Assembly (NCBI RefSeq): GCF_029210385.1
Contig: NZ_JARGDQ010000008.1
Location: 88,281-152,280 of the forward strand
DNA length: 64,000 nt
Direction of reading: 5' to 3'
Source: Desulfurivibrio dismutans
GTDB taxonomy: Bacteria > Desulfobacterota > Desulfobulbia > Desulfobulbales > Desulfurivibrionaceae
The position numbers were made by a program, and so were the translations under genes. A model generated the notes under the pieces. That model did no database searches. It worked only from the letters and a program-made list of their open reading frames with translations, and was not told the origin of the DNA. This document shows positions 16,614 through 25,110 of the stretch, piece after piece (position 1 is the first letter of the stretch; each line of letters begins with the position of its first letter).

Positions 16614-17501
16614 ATGAATAATCCCACTCTTGCTACCGACCAGCCGGAGGCGATGGCAGCCGACCAAACCGTGACCCTGGGCCGTTCCCTGGTGCAGCAC
16701 GGGCGGGCCAGCGACCGGGTTTATCTGATGGCCGTTGCCGATGAAGATATGCCCGGCCTGCTGGGTGAACTGGATCAACTGGCAAGGCAAAACCGCTACG
16801 GCAAAATATTTGCCAAAGTGCCGGCCCGCTGGCGGCGGCAATGTGTCGCCGACGGCTACCAGGTGGAGGCTGAAGTGCAGGGCTTTTACGGAGGCGAGGA
16901 AAGCGGCCTCTTCATGGGAAAATACCTTAACGAGGAACGTCGTGCCGCCACCGATATTCGCAAGATCCAGGAGGTTCTGGAGCTTTGCCGCCGAGCCCAG
17001 AAAAACTCTGTAATTCGGGATAATACCGGAGCGGATGACGACTACCAGACCAGGCGGTGCACGCCGACGGATGCCACGGCCATGGCCGCCCTGTTCCGCC
17101 GGGTCTTTCCCTCCTATCCATTCCCCGTCCACGAACCTGATTTCCTGCGGCAGACCATGGCCGAAAACGTGGTTTACACCGGGGCCTGGCAAGGGCAAGA
17201 GCTGGCCGCTCTGGCCTCGGCGGAATACTCCCCGCGCGAAGCCCACGCCGAGATGACCGATTTTGCCACCACCCCGGAACACCGCCGCCGCCAGTTGGCC
17301 GGCCGCTTGCTGATTACTTTGGAAAAAGAGATGACCTCCCGGGGCATCAAGACGGCCTATACCATTGCCCGGGCGATCTCGGCGGGCATGAACCTTACCT
17401 TCGCCAAAGCCGGCTACCGTTTTGCAGGAACCCTGACCAACAACACCCAGATCTGCGGCCGGATTGAAAGTATGAACATCTGGTACCGGTCGCTGTCGTA
17501 A
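16614..17501 (+). CDS. ablB: Beta-lysine N-acetyltransferase
   Basis: 295 residues. The C-terminal ~150 residues are a GNAT domain: ATAMAALFRRVFPSYPFPVHEPDFLRQTM is an AblB hallmark, and TTPEHRRRQLAGRLL is the acetyl-CoA loop. The N-terminal part (LGRSLVQHGRASDRVYLM, FAKVPARWRRQC) is also family-typical. It acetylates the epsilon-amino group of beta-lysine made by KamA. No ribosome site is evident before the ATG. A repeat element fills the 70-bp gap to kamA and could affect coupling of the two genes. Confidence 0.93.
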   Translation: MNNPTLATDQPEAMAADQTVTLGRSLVQHGRASDRVYLMAVADEDMPGLLGELDQLARQNRYGKIFAKVPARWRRQCVADGYQVEAEVQGFYGGEESGLFMGKYLNEERRAATDIRKIQEVLELCRRAQKNSVIRDNTGADDDYQTRRCTPTDATAMAALFRRVFPSYPFPVHEPDFLRQTMAENVVYTGAWQGQELAALASAEYSPREAHAEMTDFATTPEHRRRQLAGRLLITLEKEMTSRGIKTAYTIARAISAGMNLTFAKAGYRFAGTLTNNTQICGRIESMNIWYRSLS

Positions 17502-17540
17502 AGCATAACGGTACAACTACGGCCCGACCCGCCAAACAAA

Positions 17541-17577
17541 AAGGCGCCTTGAAGATCTAGCATCTTCAAAGCGCCTT
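17541..17577. terminator. Bidirectional terminator between ablB and the CheZ-domain gene
   Basis: A 16-bp stem (AAGGCGCCTTGAAGAT with ATCTTCAAAGCGCCTT, one mismatch) has a 5-nt loop and A/T-rich outer edges. It separates convergent genes. Confidence 0.8.
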
Positions 17578-17647
17578 CCGGGACCGGGTCGGCCACGGGC
17601 CGCCGGTCTACAGTTTGCCCTACAGTTTGCCGATCACCATCACCGGC

Positions 17648-19276
17648 TTAAAAACCAAATTCCTCCAACATTTTGTTCACCGTATCCTGATCCAGGGGAC
17701 CCTCCACTTCATGATCGCCGGTCATGGTCTTGAGATAACGATCCACATCTTCCTGGGCCAGGCGCTTGCTTTCCTCCGGGGTGATGTCGACGTTGTGCTC
17801 TTTGATTTTGAGCTGCGATCCCAGTGAAACCACGATGGCCAGCAACTGCACCTGGAAATCGGAAAGCAGTTTGATAATTTTCAGAATCTGCTGCCCGGAA
17901 AGATCCTGAAAACTCAAGGCTTCGGTGATTTTGGTCACATCGTCGTAAATACTGCTGGCCACGCTGAAAGCGTTCTCAATTTTGTGAAAAACATCAAGCT
18001 GGTCCTCTTTGCTCATGCCGGCACCGGCCGTACCGGCGCTGAGCGCGGCCAGCTCCTCCCGCAAATCACCGACCATGGCCGCGGCTTCCGCCAGCACCTC
18101 CCGAACCGGCGCCACTTCCGGGCCGGCAGAAACCGCTTCTGCAGATGCCAACACCGGCGGCTCTTGCTCGGCGGCGGAAACCGCCGGCTCGGCTAAACCG
18201 CCTTCCCCACCGACCTCCTCGATTTCCGGCATTTCCAAAGGCAAGGCGCTGTCGAGGAAAATCTCGCCCTGGTTGGCCTCCATCTTGACAAACAGGTTCT
18301 GGATCTTCTTTTCCGAACAGGCCGTGGCCAGGGAGTTCAGCACATCGGTGAGGGGAACGGTGTAAAAGTTATCATCGTCCGGTGCCAGTTCAGCAACCCG
18401 ATCGCTGATGGCATCGACAAAGGCGTTATAATCAAAAAGCTCCGCCGCCTTTTCCCGGGCTGCGGAGATATGCCCTTTAACCTGTTCGTTGGTGCACAAC
18501 TCGTAGATGGTCTGAAAAACGGTATCCAGGTCAAAGAGGAAGCGGCGGCGCCCCGCTGCGACGGCCGGGGGGGGACCTTCCGGTTCATTGGCGGGTTCTT
18601 CGTTCGCCGCTTCAGCGGCTGCCGCTGGTGGCTGCTCAGCCTCGCCTCCTTCCATGGCCGCCAGCAGCTCTTCCGCCCGGCCCAGCTTGTCGGCCAGCAG
18701 ATTCAGTTTTTCCCCCAGGACTCCGACGGCATCCTCGACACCGCCGCCACTGTTCTCATGGGCCAACTGCTGCTGCAAGAACGCCTTATGGTCTTTCAAT
18801 TGAGCCAGCAGATCGCGCACATCATCGGTCTGATGCTGCACCTTTTCCACATGATCCATGATCTGCATGGTCGCCTGCTCGGTCATGGAGACGATATCAC
18901 GCAGCTGGTTTTTGGCGTCTTCAATTTTTTCGCCGGCTTCGTCCAGATCGGCCCGCTCAATCTTGCGATCCTCCGCCGGCAGATCTTTCAGGGTGGAACT
19001 GAGGCTTTTGGCCAGATTACCGATTTCATTATAGACATCATTGGAGATCTGCTTGTAGTAATCATCGCCGGGGCCGGTGTACTCCGGCGGTGGCGGCGGC
19101 GGACAGGAGGGAGCGGCGGGAGCAGCATCGGGTGCGGCCGGGACGGCGGCCGAGCCACCGGCGGGACCGCTGTCCGGGCCAGACAGGACGGTGATATTGT
19201 AGATCAGGTTGTCAGTAGAAATCCTGAAAAAGCCGGTGCTTACCTCAAGATTTATTTCCGCTCTGCTCGCCGCCAT
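17648..19276 (-). CDS. CheZ-domain protein (putative CheY-P phosphatase), extended form
   Basis: 542 residues, more than twice the length of E. coli CheZ (214). Near residue 460, ITEALSFQDLSGQQILKIIKLL matches the CheZ active-site helix. The Asp and Gln spaced D-x3-Q (D-L-S-G-Q) correspond to the catalytic pair that dephosphorylates CheY-P. The long N-terminal half has a Pro/Ala-rich linker (residues ~35-65) followed by helical, coiled-coil-like segments. An acidic, alanine-rich middle follows. GGGAGG precedes the ATG. No other chemotaxis kinase gene is adjacent; a chemoreceptor lies at 32.9 kb. Confidence 0.78.
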   Translation of the reverse strand: MAASRAEINLEVSTGFFRISTDNLIYNITVLSGPDSGPAGGSAAVPAAPDAAPAAPSCPPPPPPEYTGPGDDYYKQISNDVYNEIGNLAKSLSSTLKDLPAEDRKIERADLDEAGEKIEDAKNQLRDIVSMTEQATMQIMDHVEKVQHQTDDVRDLLAQLKDHKAFLQQQLAHENSGGGVEDAVGVLGEKLNLLADKLGRAEELLAAMEGGEAEQPPAAAAEAANEEPANEPEGPPPAVAAGRRRFLFDLDTVFQTIYELCTNEQVKGHISAAREKAAELFDYNAFVDAISDRVAELAPDDDNFYTVPLTDVLNSLATACSEKKIQNLFVKMEANQGEIFLDSALPLEMPEIEEVGGEGGLAEPAVSAAEQEPPVLASAEAVSAGPEVAPVREVLAEAAAMVGDLREELAALSAGTAGAGMSKEDQLDVFHKIENAFSVASSIYDDVTKITEALSFQDLSGQQILKIIKLLSDFQVQLLAIVVSLGSQLKIKEHNVDITPEESKRLAQEDVDRYLKTMTGDHEVEGPLDQDTVNKMLEEFGF

Positions 19277-19386
19277 TTCTGCCTCCCGCCCGGTTTACGG
19301 TACTCATCCGGACCACCACGTGGATACCGGCAGCCCTTACCAATCAGACCGCCTCTTTTTATATAGCCAGCCAACCCGCTCTCCAT
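19252..19386 (-). CDS. Possible 44-residue basic protein overlapping the CheZ-domain gene
   Basis: The ATG at 19386 has GAGGAG 8 nt upstream. The frame encodes 44 residues rich in Gly, Arg and Lys (YIKRGGLIGKGCRYPRGG) and runs 25 bp into the next gene in another frame. It may be a translationally coupled leader or chance. No family recognised. Confidence 0.3.
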   Translation of the reverse strand: MESGLAGYIKRGGLIGKGCRYPRGGPDEYRKPGGRQKWRRAERK

Positions 19387-19445
19387 ACGGGCTTCTCCTC
19401 TTCCATCGGTAAAGACCCGGAAAAACTCAACACTTTTTTTAAACA

Positions 19446-20009
19446 CTATTTCAGCGCCGGCAGCAGTTCTTTAAAAACCGGGGTGCCGGCCTTGTGCAGC
19501 CAGTCGTAAATGATCATCTCGCTGTTGGCCACCACCGCCCCGATCTCCCGCAACCGGGACAGCCCGGTTTCATAATTTTTAACCGCCCGGGAGGCCACCG
19601 CATCCGCCGGCACCCAGACCCGATAGTCATTGCGCAGGGCGCCCAGCACCGTCTGGTAAATGCAGATATGGGTCTCCACCCCGCAGACAATCAGGGTGTC
19701 CACCGAGGTGCCCAGAGACTTTACCCGCTCTTTGATGGCCTGATTGTTGAAACAGCCAAACTCGAGTTTATCAAGCGGCGTGATCCCCTCCAGTTCGCTC
19801 TTGACTTCGGGGACAAAATCACCGATCCGTTGGACGTACTGGGTGGTGGCCAGAACAGGTATATCCAAGGCTCGAGCGGCTTTGATCATCAGGGCGGCAT
19901 TGCGGGCCACCTCATCCCGGGCGGGAATCACCTTCATCAGATTTTCCTGGATATCAACCACCAGCAGGGCGCAATTTCGGGGCTGCAGATGATAAAGTTC
20001 AGCGGTCAT
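19446..20009 (-). CDS. Isochorismatase-family cysteine hydrolase
   Basis: 187 residues from the ATG at 20009, which follows AGGAGG. The frame extends upstream only inside ygiQ. Catalytic features of the family are present: Asp in LLVVDIQENL and Cys in VCGVETHICIYQT, with the preceding Gly-Val cis-peptide region. Members hydrolyse nicotinamide, isochorismate or related amides and esters. The closest style is the YcaC-like group, whose substrate is unknown. The start overlaps the ygiQ stop by 11 bp, so the two are probably translated from one mRNA. This location gives no substrate hint. Confidence 0.85.
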   Translation of the reverse strand: MTAELYHLQPRNCALLVVDIQENLMKVIPARDEVARNAALMIKAARALDIPVLATTQYVQRIGDFVPEVKSELEGITPLDKLEFGCFNNQAIKERVKSLGTSVDTLIVCGVETHICIYQTVLGALRNDYRVWVPADAVASRAVKNYETGLSRLREIGAVVANSEMIIYDWLHKAGTPVFKELLPALK

Positions 20010-21906
20010 TTTTTCCTCCTTTTCTGGTCTTGTTGGCCGTTGCCGGACCGGCCGGCGACTTGCGGCGCCGGGGTCGGCCGGTTTTTGCCGCGGTTGCAGA
20101 AGACTTTGCCGTCCGCTCCAACACCAGCCGCTGGCGCCGGCGCTCCTGGTCGCCCCGGGCCACATACAGCGGGCGACCGCTGTCCGGGTCCCGGCCGCTG
20201 ACATAAACCGCGGTGGCCAGGGTTCCCGGGGTGGGGGTAAAATCCTGGAACTGGCGAGGGATGAGGCCCAGCTTTTGCAGCTTGCGGGCCATGTTCTCCA
20301 TGTGCGCCAGGGTACAGCCGGGGTGAGCGGAAATCAGATAAGGATTGAGGGACGGCGGCTTTTTGCCGGGCCGGCCGCCAAGTTCCGCCGCCAAACGGCT
20401 GAACACCTGCACAAACTGCTCCAGCACCTGACCATCGGGCTTGTGCATCAGCCGCAGCACCTCGGCTTCGGTATGTTCCGGGGCGATTTTCAGGGTACCA
20501 GGGGTGTGCCGTTCGAGCAAGCGCCGCAGCAGCCGGGGGGTTTTCAGCAGCAGTTCCATCCGCAGACCGGAAGAGACCAGGAGGTGGCGAACCCCGGGCA
20601 CGGCGGCCGCCGCCTGCAGCAGGGCCAGCAGACCATCTTCGTCGACCCCAAGATGCCGGCAAACCGCCGGGTAAAGACAGTCGCGCCGGGAACAGCCGCC
20701 TTCAGGCAGGGAACAGGCGCAACCAAAAAGGTTGGCGGTGGGGCCGCCCAGGTCGGTGATGGTGCCGCGAAATTCCCGGTCCCGGGCGATCAGCGCCACC
20801 TCGGCGACTATTGACTCCTGGCTGCGGCTGACAATGACCCCGCCCTGGTGACGGGTGATGGCGCAAAAAGCGCAGTTGCCGCAACAGCCCCGCACAATGG
20901 TGACGGAATCACGCACCATGGCAAAGGCCGGAACCTCACCGGCCAGGGGATGGGGCTGACGGGTGTAGGGCAGCGCATAAAGCCGGTCCAGTTCCGCCGG
21001 GTGCAGAGGCTCCGCCGGTGGATGCTGGAGCAGCCACTGGGCTTGCTGTCGCTGGAGCAGGATGGTGGCCTGACGGGCCCGGGCCTGGCGGTCGATCTCT
21101 TTTTCCGCGGCCAGAAAGCGGGACGAATCGGCCATAATCTGCTCATAACCGGGCAGCACGGTATAATCGGCACGGACAGCCGCTTCCCCGGCCGCGGTCG
21201 GATGAACGGCCTGTCGCTGGTCAGTGCCACGCTCGGCCAGCTGTCCGGGGGGCAAGCGCTCACAGGTTCCGGGAATCCCCTGCAGATCCCGGCCGGCTTC
21301 CAAACGCCGGGCCACCTCCAGCACGGCCCTTTCCCCCATACCGTACACCAGCAGATCGGCTTTGGCATCGGTGAGCACCGACGCCCGCAGTTTGCGCTGC
21401 TGGTAGTCATAATGCACAAAACGGCGCAGCGAAGCCTCGAGCCCGCCGAGGATAATGGGCACCTCGCGGCAGGCGCGGCGGGCCTGCTGGGCATAGACAA
21501 TGGTGGCCCGATCCGGCCGGCGGCGAAAGCGGCGCTCGGCCTGCCGACCGAAGTAAGGATTGCCGCCGGGAGAGTAATCATCCCGGTCCCGCACCTTGAC
21601 GTTGCCGGTATAATTGGCCACAATGGAGTCAAGATTGCCGGCGGAAATACCGAAGAACAGGCGGGGCCGACCAAAGCGAAGAAAATCGTCGGGCCGGTCG
21701 TAGCGGGGCTGGGACAGGATCGCCACCCGGTAACCATGGGCCTCCAGCCAGCGGCCGATCAGCGCCAGGCCGAAGGAGGGATGGTCGATATAGGCATCCC
21801 CGGAGACCAGGACCACATCCACCGTCTCCCACCCCCGCTGCCGCATTTCCGCCACCGTGGCCGGCAGCCAAAGAGTTGCCGGCGCGGTTATGGCTGATGT
21901 TGACAC
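19999..21906 (-). CDS. ygiQ: YgiQ-family radical SAM protein
   Basis: 635 residues from a GTG at 21906. Homologues begin shortly before a WLP...EMxxxGW block, so the longer frame upstream was rejected. VSGDAYIDHPSFG is the N-terminal hallmark, and the radical SAM cluster motif is CCGNCAFCAITRHQG. KIAPEHTE and YLISAHPGCT follow. The C-terminal ~40 residues are basic and Pro/Ala-rich. The function of YgiQ proteins is not established. They carry a UPF0313 architecture and are thought to modify an unknown substrate. The gene precedes the hydrolase gene and is divergent from the SelW-like gene. Confidence 0.88.
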   Translation of the reverse strand: MSTSAITAPATLWLPATVAEMRQRGWETVDVVLVSGDAYIDHPSFGLALIGRWLEAHGYRVAILSQPRYDRPDDFLRFGRPRLFFGISAGNLDSIVANYTGNVKVRDRDDYSPGGNPYFGRQAERRFRRRPDRATIVYAQQARRACREVPIILGGLEASLRRFVHYDYQQRKLRASVLTDAKADLLVYGMGERAVLEVARRLEAGRDLQGIPGTCERLPPGQLAERGTDQRQAVHPTAAGEAAVRADYTVLPGYEQIMADSSRFLAAEKEIDRQARARQATILLQRQQAQWLLQHPPAEPLHPAELDRLYALPYTRQPHPLAGEVPAFAMVRDSVTIVRGCCGNCAFCAITRHQGGVIVSRSQESIVAEVALIARDREFRGTITDLGGPTANLFGCACSLPEGGCSRRDCLYPAVCRHLGVDEDGLLALLQAAAAVPGVRHLLVSSGLRMELLLKTPRLLRRLLERHTPGTLKIAPEHTEAEVLRLMHKPDGQVLEQFVQVFSRLAAELGGRPGKKPPSLNPYLISAHPGCTLAHMENMARKLQKLGLIPRQFQDFTPTPGTLATAVYVSGRDPDSGRPLYVARGDQERRRQRLVLERTAKSSATAAKTGRPRRRKSPAGPATANKTRKGGKNDR

Positions 21907-22087
21907 TTTCCTGATCCCCCGGCTACTAGTGGTCGGCGTCGCAAAATGCCGCGCGGCCGCGCGGGCTGGCCCTGCAGCCCGATGTTTTTTGCGTTGCCGG
22001 CCAACATTTTTGGCGGGTTTTGGCAAGATTGTCAAGGTTATGGTTATGGTTATTGCGTGAAAATAAACAACGAAAAAGGAGAAACCC

Positions 22088-22306
22088 ATGAAAATCGAGA
22101 TCACCTACTGCTCAAAGTGAAACTATCTGCCCCGTGCCTCCGGTCTGGAGGCCGAAATCAAAAAGAACTTCCCCCTGGCCACGGTGGAGCTGATCGCCGG
22201 CAGCAACGGCATCTACGACATCAAGGTCGACGGCCGCCAAATCTTCTCCAAGCACCAGAGCGGCCGTTTCCCGGACAACCGGGAGATCATCGAACTCCTA
22301 AAATAA
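22088..22306 (+). CDS. SelW-like (Rdx family) selenoprotein with in-frame UGA at 22118-22120
   Basis: 72 residues in one frame if the TGA at codon 11 is read as selenocysteine. AAAGGAG precedes the ATG. The sequence KIEITYC-S-K-U-NYLPRA gives the CxxU redox motif. The rest matches the SelW/SelT/SelH thioredoxin-like fold (SGLEAEIKKNFP, VELIAGSNGIYDIKVDG, IFSKHQSGRFPD, EIIELL). A 6-bp stem with loop GGUCU follows 15 nt after the UGA. That loop is the same as I recall for the E. coli fdhF SECIS loop. Such proteins are glutathione- or thioredoxin-linked redox proteins. Ordinary gene calling would miss this gene because of the UGA. Confidence 0.92.
22118..22152 (+). promoter_or_regulatory. Bacterial SECIS element of the SelW-like gene
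   Basis: UGA at 22118-22120 and hairpin GCCTCC (22136-22141), loop GGTCT (22142-22146), GGAGGC (22147-22152). The loop begins 22 nt after the UGA, within the range used by bacterial SelB-dependent decoding. Confidence 0.8.
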
Positions 22307-22607
22307 CCACCACCAACCTTTGAAGAGCGAACCGGCGGCAACAAAACATCATCCCGCAACAAATAGCCGCCCAAACCCAGCCGCCGGCGCTGCAGGGCCA
22401 CGGCCACGTCATTCGGTTATGGCACCAAAGTGGGGACCGCATAACTTTAACGTGCCCCTGGTCCATAAAAATCGCCCAAGCACAGCTGGCGGCGCTGGCG
22501 GTTCGGCAGTGCCGCAGGTTGTGGCAAGCGGCCCGGCACCGCGTACCCCGGGTACGCAAGCCGGGCCGATCGCCGCAAAATGCGGTGCTGCCGGACCGCC
22601 GCCGTCG
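22307..22607. other. Intergenic region between convergent selW-like gene and yggS
   Basis: 301 bp without a credible gene. Its right part is the palindromic repeat at 22500-22597. The left part shows no feature I can support. Confidence 0.5.
22500..22597. repeat. 98-bp palindromic repeat, copy R5
   Basis: Outer arms GGTTCGGCAG and CTGCCGGACC, and a central GCGTACCCCGGGTACGC palindrome. The right half (AAGCCGGGCCGATCGCCGC ...) is nearly the same as in the copy at 52148, and reverse-complementary to part of R1. Confidence 0.75.
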
Positions 22608-23348
22608 TCAGCGGGGACCGAAGATGGCCGTCCCCACCCGCACCAGGTTGGCCCCCTCCTCCACCGCCACTTCAAAATCGGCGGACATGCCCATGGAGAG
22701 CACCGGCGGCCCATGTGTTCCCAGTAAATCCTGTCCGGCAAACTCCTCGGACAGCTGCCGCAGGCGGGCAAAATGCGGCCTGGACTCCTCGGGGTCCTCC
22801 GCCATGGGCGGCATGGTCATCAAGCCCAGAACCCGCAGGGCGGGCAGTTCGGCCAGGGCCCGCAACAGTTCCGCCGCCTGCTCGGGTGCCACCCCGGCCT
22901 TCTGCGCCTCGCCGCCGACATTGACCTGGACCAGCACCGGCAACACCCGGCCCGCCGTCGCGGCATGACGGTTGAGGGCCTTGGCCAGCTTAAAGCGGTC
23001 CACCGTCTCCACCATGGCAAAATCGGTGGCAGCCGCCTTGGTCTTGTTGCTCTGCAGATGACCTATAAAGTGCCAGCAGACTCCGTCACCTGCTCCCGTC
23101 TCCATCCCATCACCTGCTGCCCCACAGGCCAGCAGGTCATTTACCCGGCTGATTTTCGCCTGGGCCTCCTGCAGATAATTTTCACCAAACAGCCGCTGCC
23201 CGGCGGCCACCGCCTGCACAATACGCTCCGCTTCCACCCGTTTGCTCACCGCAACCAGACGCACCGTGGCCGGGTCCCGCCCGGCCTTACGGGCGGCGAC
23301 CGCGATCCGGTCCTTGACTGCCGCCAGATTGGCCGCGATATCGGTCAT
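22608..23348 (-). CDS. YggS-family PLP-binding protein
   Basis: 246 residues. RLVAVSKR carries the PLP lysine. FGENYLQEAQAKI, WHFIGHLQSNK, VNVGGEAQKAGV and LGLMTMPP are the family's diagnostic blocks, ending with the phosphate-binding SMGMSADFEVAVEEGANLVRVGTAIFG. The protein has no known catalytic reaction and acts in PLP homeostasis. A short insertion (ACGAAGDGMETGAGDGV near residue 75) is unusual. It is transcribed from the tatD side and is convergent with the SelW-like gene. Confidence 0.95.
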   Translation of the reverse strand: MTDIAANLAAVKDRIAVAARKAGRDPATVRLVAVSKRVEAERIVQAVAAGQRLFGENYLQEAQAKISRVNDLLACGAAGDGMETGAGDGVCWHFIGHLQSNKTKAAATDFAMVETVDRFKLAKALNRHAATAGRVLPVLVQVNVGGEAQKAGVAPEQAAELLRALAELPALRVLGLMTMPPMAEDPEESRPHFARLRQLSEEFAGQDLLGTHGPPVLSMGMSADFEVAVEEGANLVRVGTAIFGPR

Positions 23349-23369
23349 TGACTTTACTCCTCACAAATT

Positions 23370-23428
23370 GTCGGCGCCGCGAAAAAACGCGCCGCCGACT
23401 GGACGTGCTGCTGGTTGGTTACGTTTAC
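23370..23428. repeat. Hairpin plus GTAAACG-type arm after tatD, copy R7
   Basis: GTCGGCGCCGCG and CGCGCCGCCGAC flank a 6-A loop (23370-23399). The downstream arm GGTTACGTTTAC (23417-23428) contains the tatD stop codon, as in other members of the family. Confidence 0.5.
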
Positions 23429-24246
23429 CGCAGATTAAACAGGCGGCGGGCATTGGCCGTGGTCTGTCGGGCCACCGCCGCCGGTGCACAACCTTTGAGT
23501 TCGGCGACCTTGGCGGCGATATGGGCTAGATAGGCCGGCTCGTTGCGCTTGCCCCGCAGGGGCACCGGGGCCAGAAAAGGGGCGTCGGTTTCCAGCAGCA
23601 GGCGCTCTAAAGGCACCATCCGCACCGCCTCCCACAGGGTGGCCGCCGACTTGAAGGTCACCACCCCGGGGATGGAAACATAAAAACCCATAGCCAGAAC
23701 CTCTTCGGCCAGGGCGGCATCACCGGAGAAGCAGTGCATCACCCCACCGGCCGGCAGCTCGCCGGCTTCACGCAAAATAGCCAAGGTATCGGCATGGGCC
23801 TCCCGGTCATGAATGACCAACGGCAGCTCAAGCTGCCGGGCGATTGCCACCTGGTGGGCAAAATGCTCACGCTGCAGGGGAGCCGGAGAATACTCCTTGA
23901 CATAATCAAGACCGATCTCACCATAGGCCACCACCCGGGGATGCCGGCCCAACTCCTGCAGGGCCTGATAATCATCGGGGCCGATTTCGTTTACATGATG
24001 GGGATGCACCCCTACAGTGGCAAAAACGCCGGGCCATTGTTCGGCCAGTTCCACCCCTTTCCGGGAAGAGGCCAGATCGATCCCGACAGTGATCATCTGA
24101 CGCACTCCGGCCTGTGCCGCCCGCTTGACAACCTGCTCCAGGTCGGCCTGGTAGTCGGGAAAGTCCAGGTGACAGTGGGTATCGATCAACTCTGCCGCCG
24201 CCAATTCCTCCGCCACCATACTTTTTGTTTTTGTTGCTGTTGCCAC
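23425..24246 (-). CDS. TatD-family metal-dependent hydrolase
   Basis: 273 residues from a GTG start with GGAAGGAG upstream. The TatD metal ligands are visible: HCH in IDTHCHLDF, Glu in GEIGLDY, His in VIHDRE, His in MHCFSG, and Asp in LETDAPFL. These proteins are 3'-5' DNases/phosphodiesterases of broad distribution. They are often annotated as YcfH or TatD, and the physiological role is uncertain. The TAA stop lies in a repeat arm. It is divergent from the nitroreductase gene. Confidence 0.93.
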   Translation of the reverse strand: MATATKTKSMVAEELAAAELIDTHCHLDFPDYQADLEQVVKRAAQAGVRQMITVGIDLASSRKGVELAEQWPGVFATVGVHPHHVNEIGPDDYQALQELGRHPRVVAYGEIGLDYVKEYSPAPLQREHFAHQVAIARQLELPLVIHDREAHADTLAILREAGELPAGGVMHCFSGDAALAEEVLAMGFYVSIPGVVTFKSAATLWEAVRMVPLERLLLETDAPFLAPVPLRGKRNEPAYLAHIAAKVAELKGCAPAAVARQTTANARRLFNLR

Positions 24247-24574
24247 TGTTCACTCCTTCCTCTGCCGTCAAGTTGACTCCCAAACATAACAATCCGGCCC
24301 CTTCTACCAAATTAACCTCGCCACTGCAATGTTTCGCACCGTTATCCCTGCCGTTTACGCAGGCTCCCGTAAAAGTCGTACCTGGACGGGGACCGCGAAG
24401 CCCGCTGCCAAAACCATTGACCTTAACGGAACCCTTCCACCTACGGCCTTTTCATTGACAGCGGCAAGAGCGCAGACTATCATTTACTGAGTTATCGTCG
24501 AGGTACCGTCCGGATTCTGACCATCGCTCGGGCCGGTGCCGGCTCATTCAATTTCAACTGCCGCCCGACAAGCC
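24247..24574. other. Intergenic region between divergent tatD and nitroreductase genes
   Basis: 328 bp without a credible gene. It contains a strong promoter pointing toward the nitroreductase gene (see 24455-24483). Nothing else could be supported. Confidence 0.5.
24455..24483 (+). promoter_or_regulatory. Strong sigma-70-type promoter for the nitroreductase gene
   Basis: Consensus TTGACA (24455-24460), exactly 17 bp, then TATCAT (24478-24483), about 90 bp before the gene. This is one of the best promoter matches in the window. Confidence 0.7.
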
Positions 24575-25084
24575 ATGCAGAATCCAGTTCTCGAAGCCAT
24601 CTACCGTCGCCGCAGCGTTCGCGAATTCACTCCGGAACAAGTTTCCACTGAAGTGTTGCAGGAAATCATCCGAGCCGGCATCTGGGCCCCTTCGGGACTG
24701 AATAATCAGCCTTGGCGTTTTGTGCTGGTTGGCGACGAGCAAACCCGCGAACAACTGGCGGCACTAACCAAGTACCAGAAAATCGTGCTGGCCGCCCCGG
24801 CCCTGATCGCCGTTTTTCTCGACCAAAATGCCATGTACGACCAGGTCAAGGACCACCAGGCCGCTGGCGCGTGCATCCAAAACATGCTGCTGGCCGCCGA
24901 AGCCTTGGGACTGGGGGCGGTCTGGCTGGGGCAGATTCTGCACCACAAGGATCAGGTTCGACAGGTGCTGAAACTTGACGATCATCTCGACCTGATGGCG
25001 GTTATCGCCCTGGGCCGGCCGGTGATCAAGGAACGCCATTCCCAGCGTAAACCCCTTGAGGATTTTATTCTCAAATCAATTTAA
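24575..25084 (+). CDS. Nitroreductase-family FMN protein
   Basis: 169 residues from the ATG at 24575. A GTG 39 bp upstream in frame would add 13 residues and cannot be excluded, as neither has a clear ribosome site. The family's FMN-binding motifs are present: RRSVREFTPEQV, APSGLNNQPWRFVLV and GLGAVWLGQI near the C-terminal third. The short single-domain form is common in anaerobes. Substrates range from nitroaromatics to flavins and quinones, and nothing here identifies one. The following lipoprotein gene starts 26 bp later and is probably in the same transcript. Confidence 0.9.
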   Translation: MQNPVLEAIYRRRSVREFTPEQVSTEVLQEIIRAGIWAPSGLNNQPWRFVLVGDEQTREQLAALTKYQKIVLAAPALIAVFLDQNAMYDQVKDHQAAGACIQNMLLAAEALGLGAVWLGQILHHKDQVRQVLKLDDHLDLMAVIALGRPVIKERHSQRKPLEDFILKSI

Positions 25085-25110
25085 TTCGCTCAACACCAGG
25101 AGGATCCCCA

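Noticed and set aside
17611..17631. Direct repeat of CTACAGTTTGCC, two units
   Set aside because: Only two short units without spacers. Not a CRISPR array. No CRISPR or cas gene was seen in the window.
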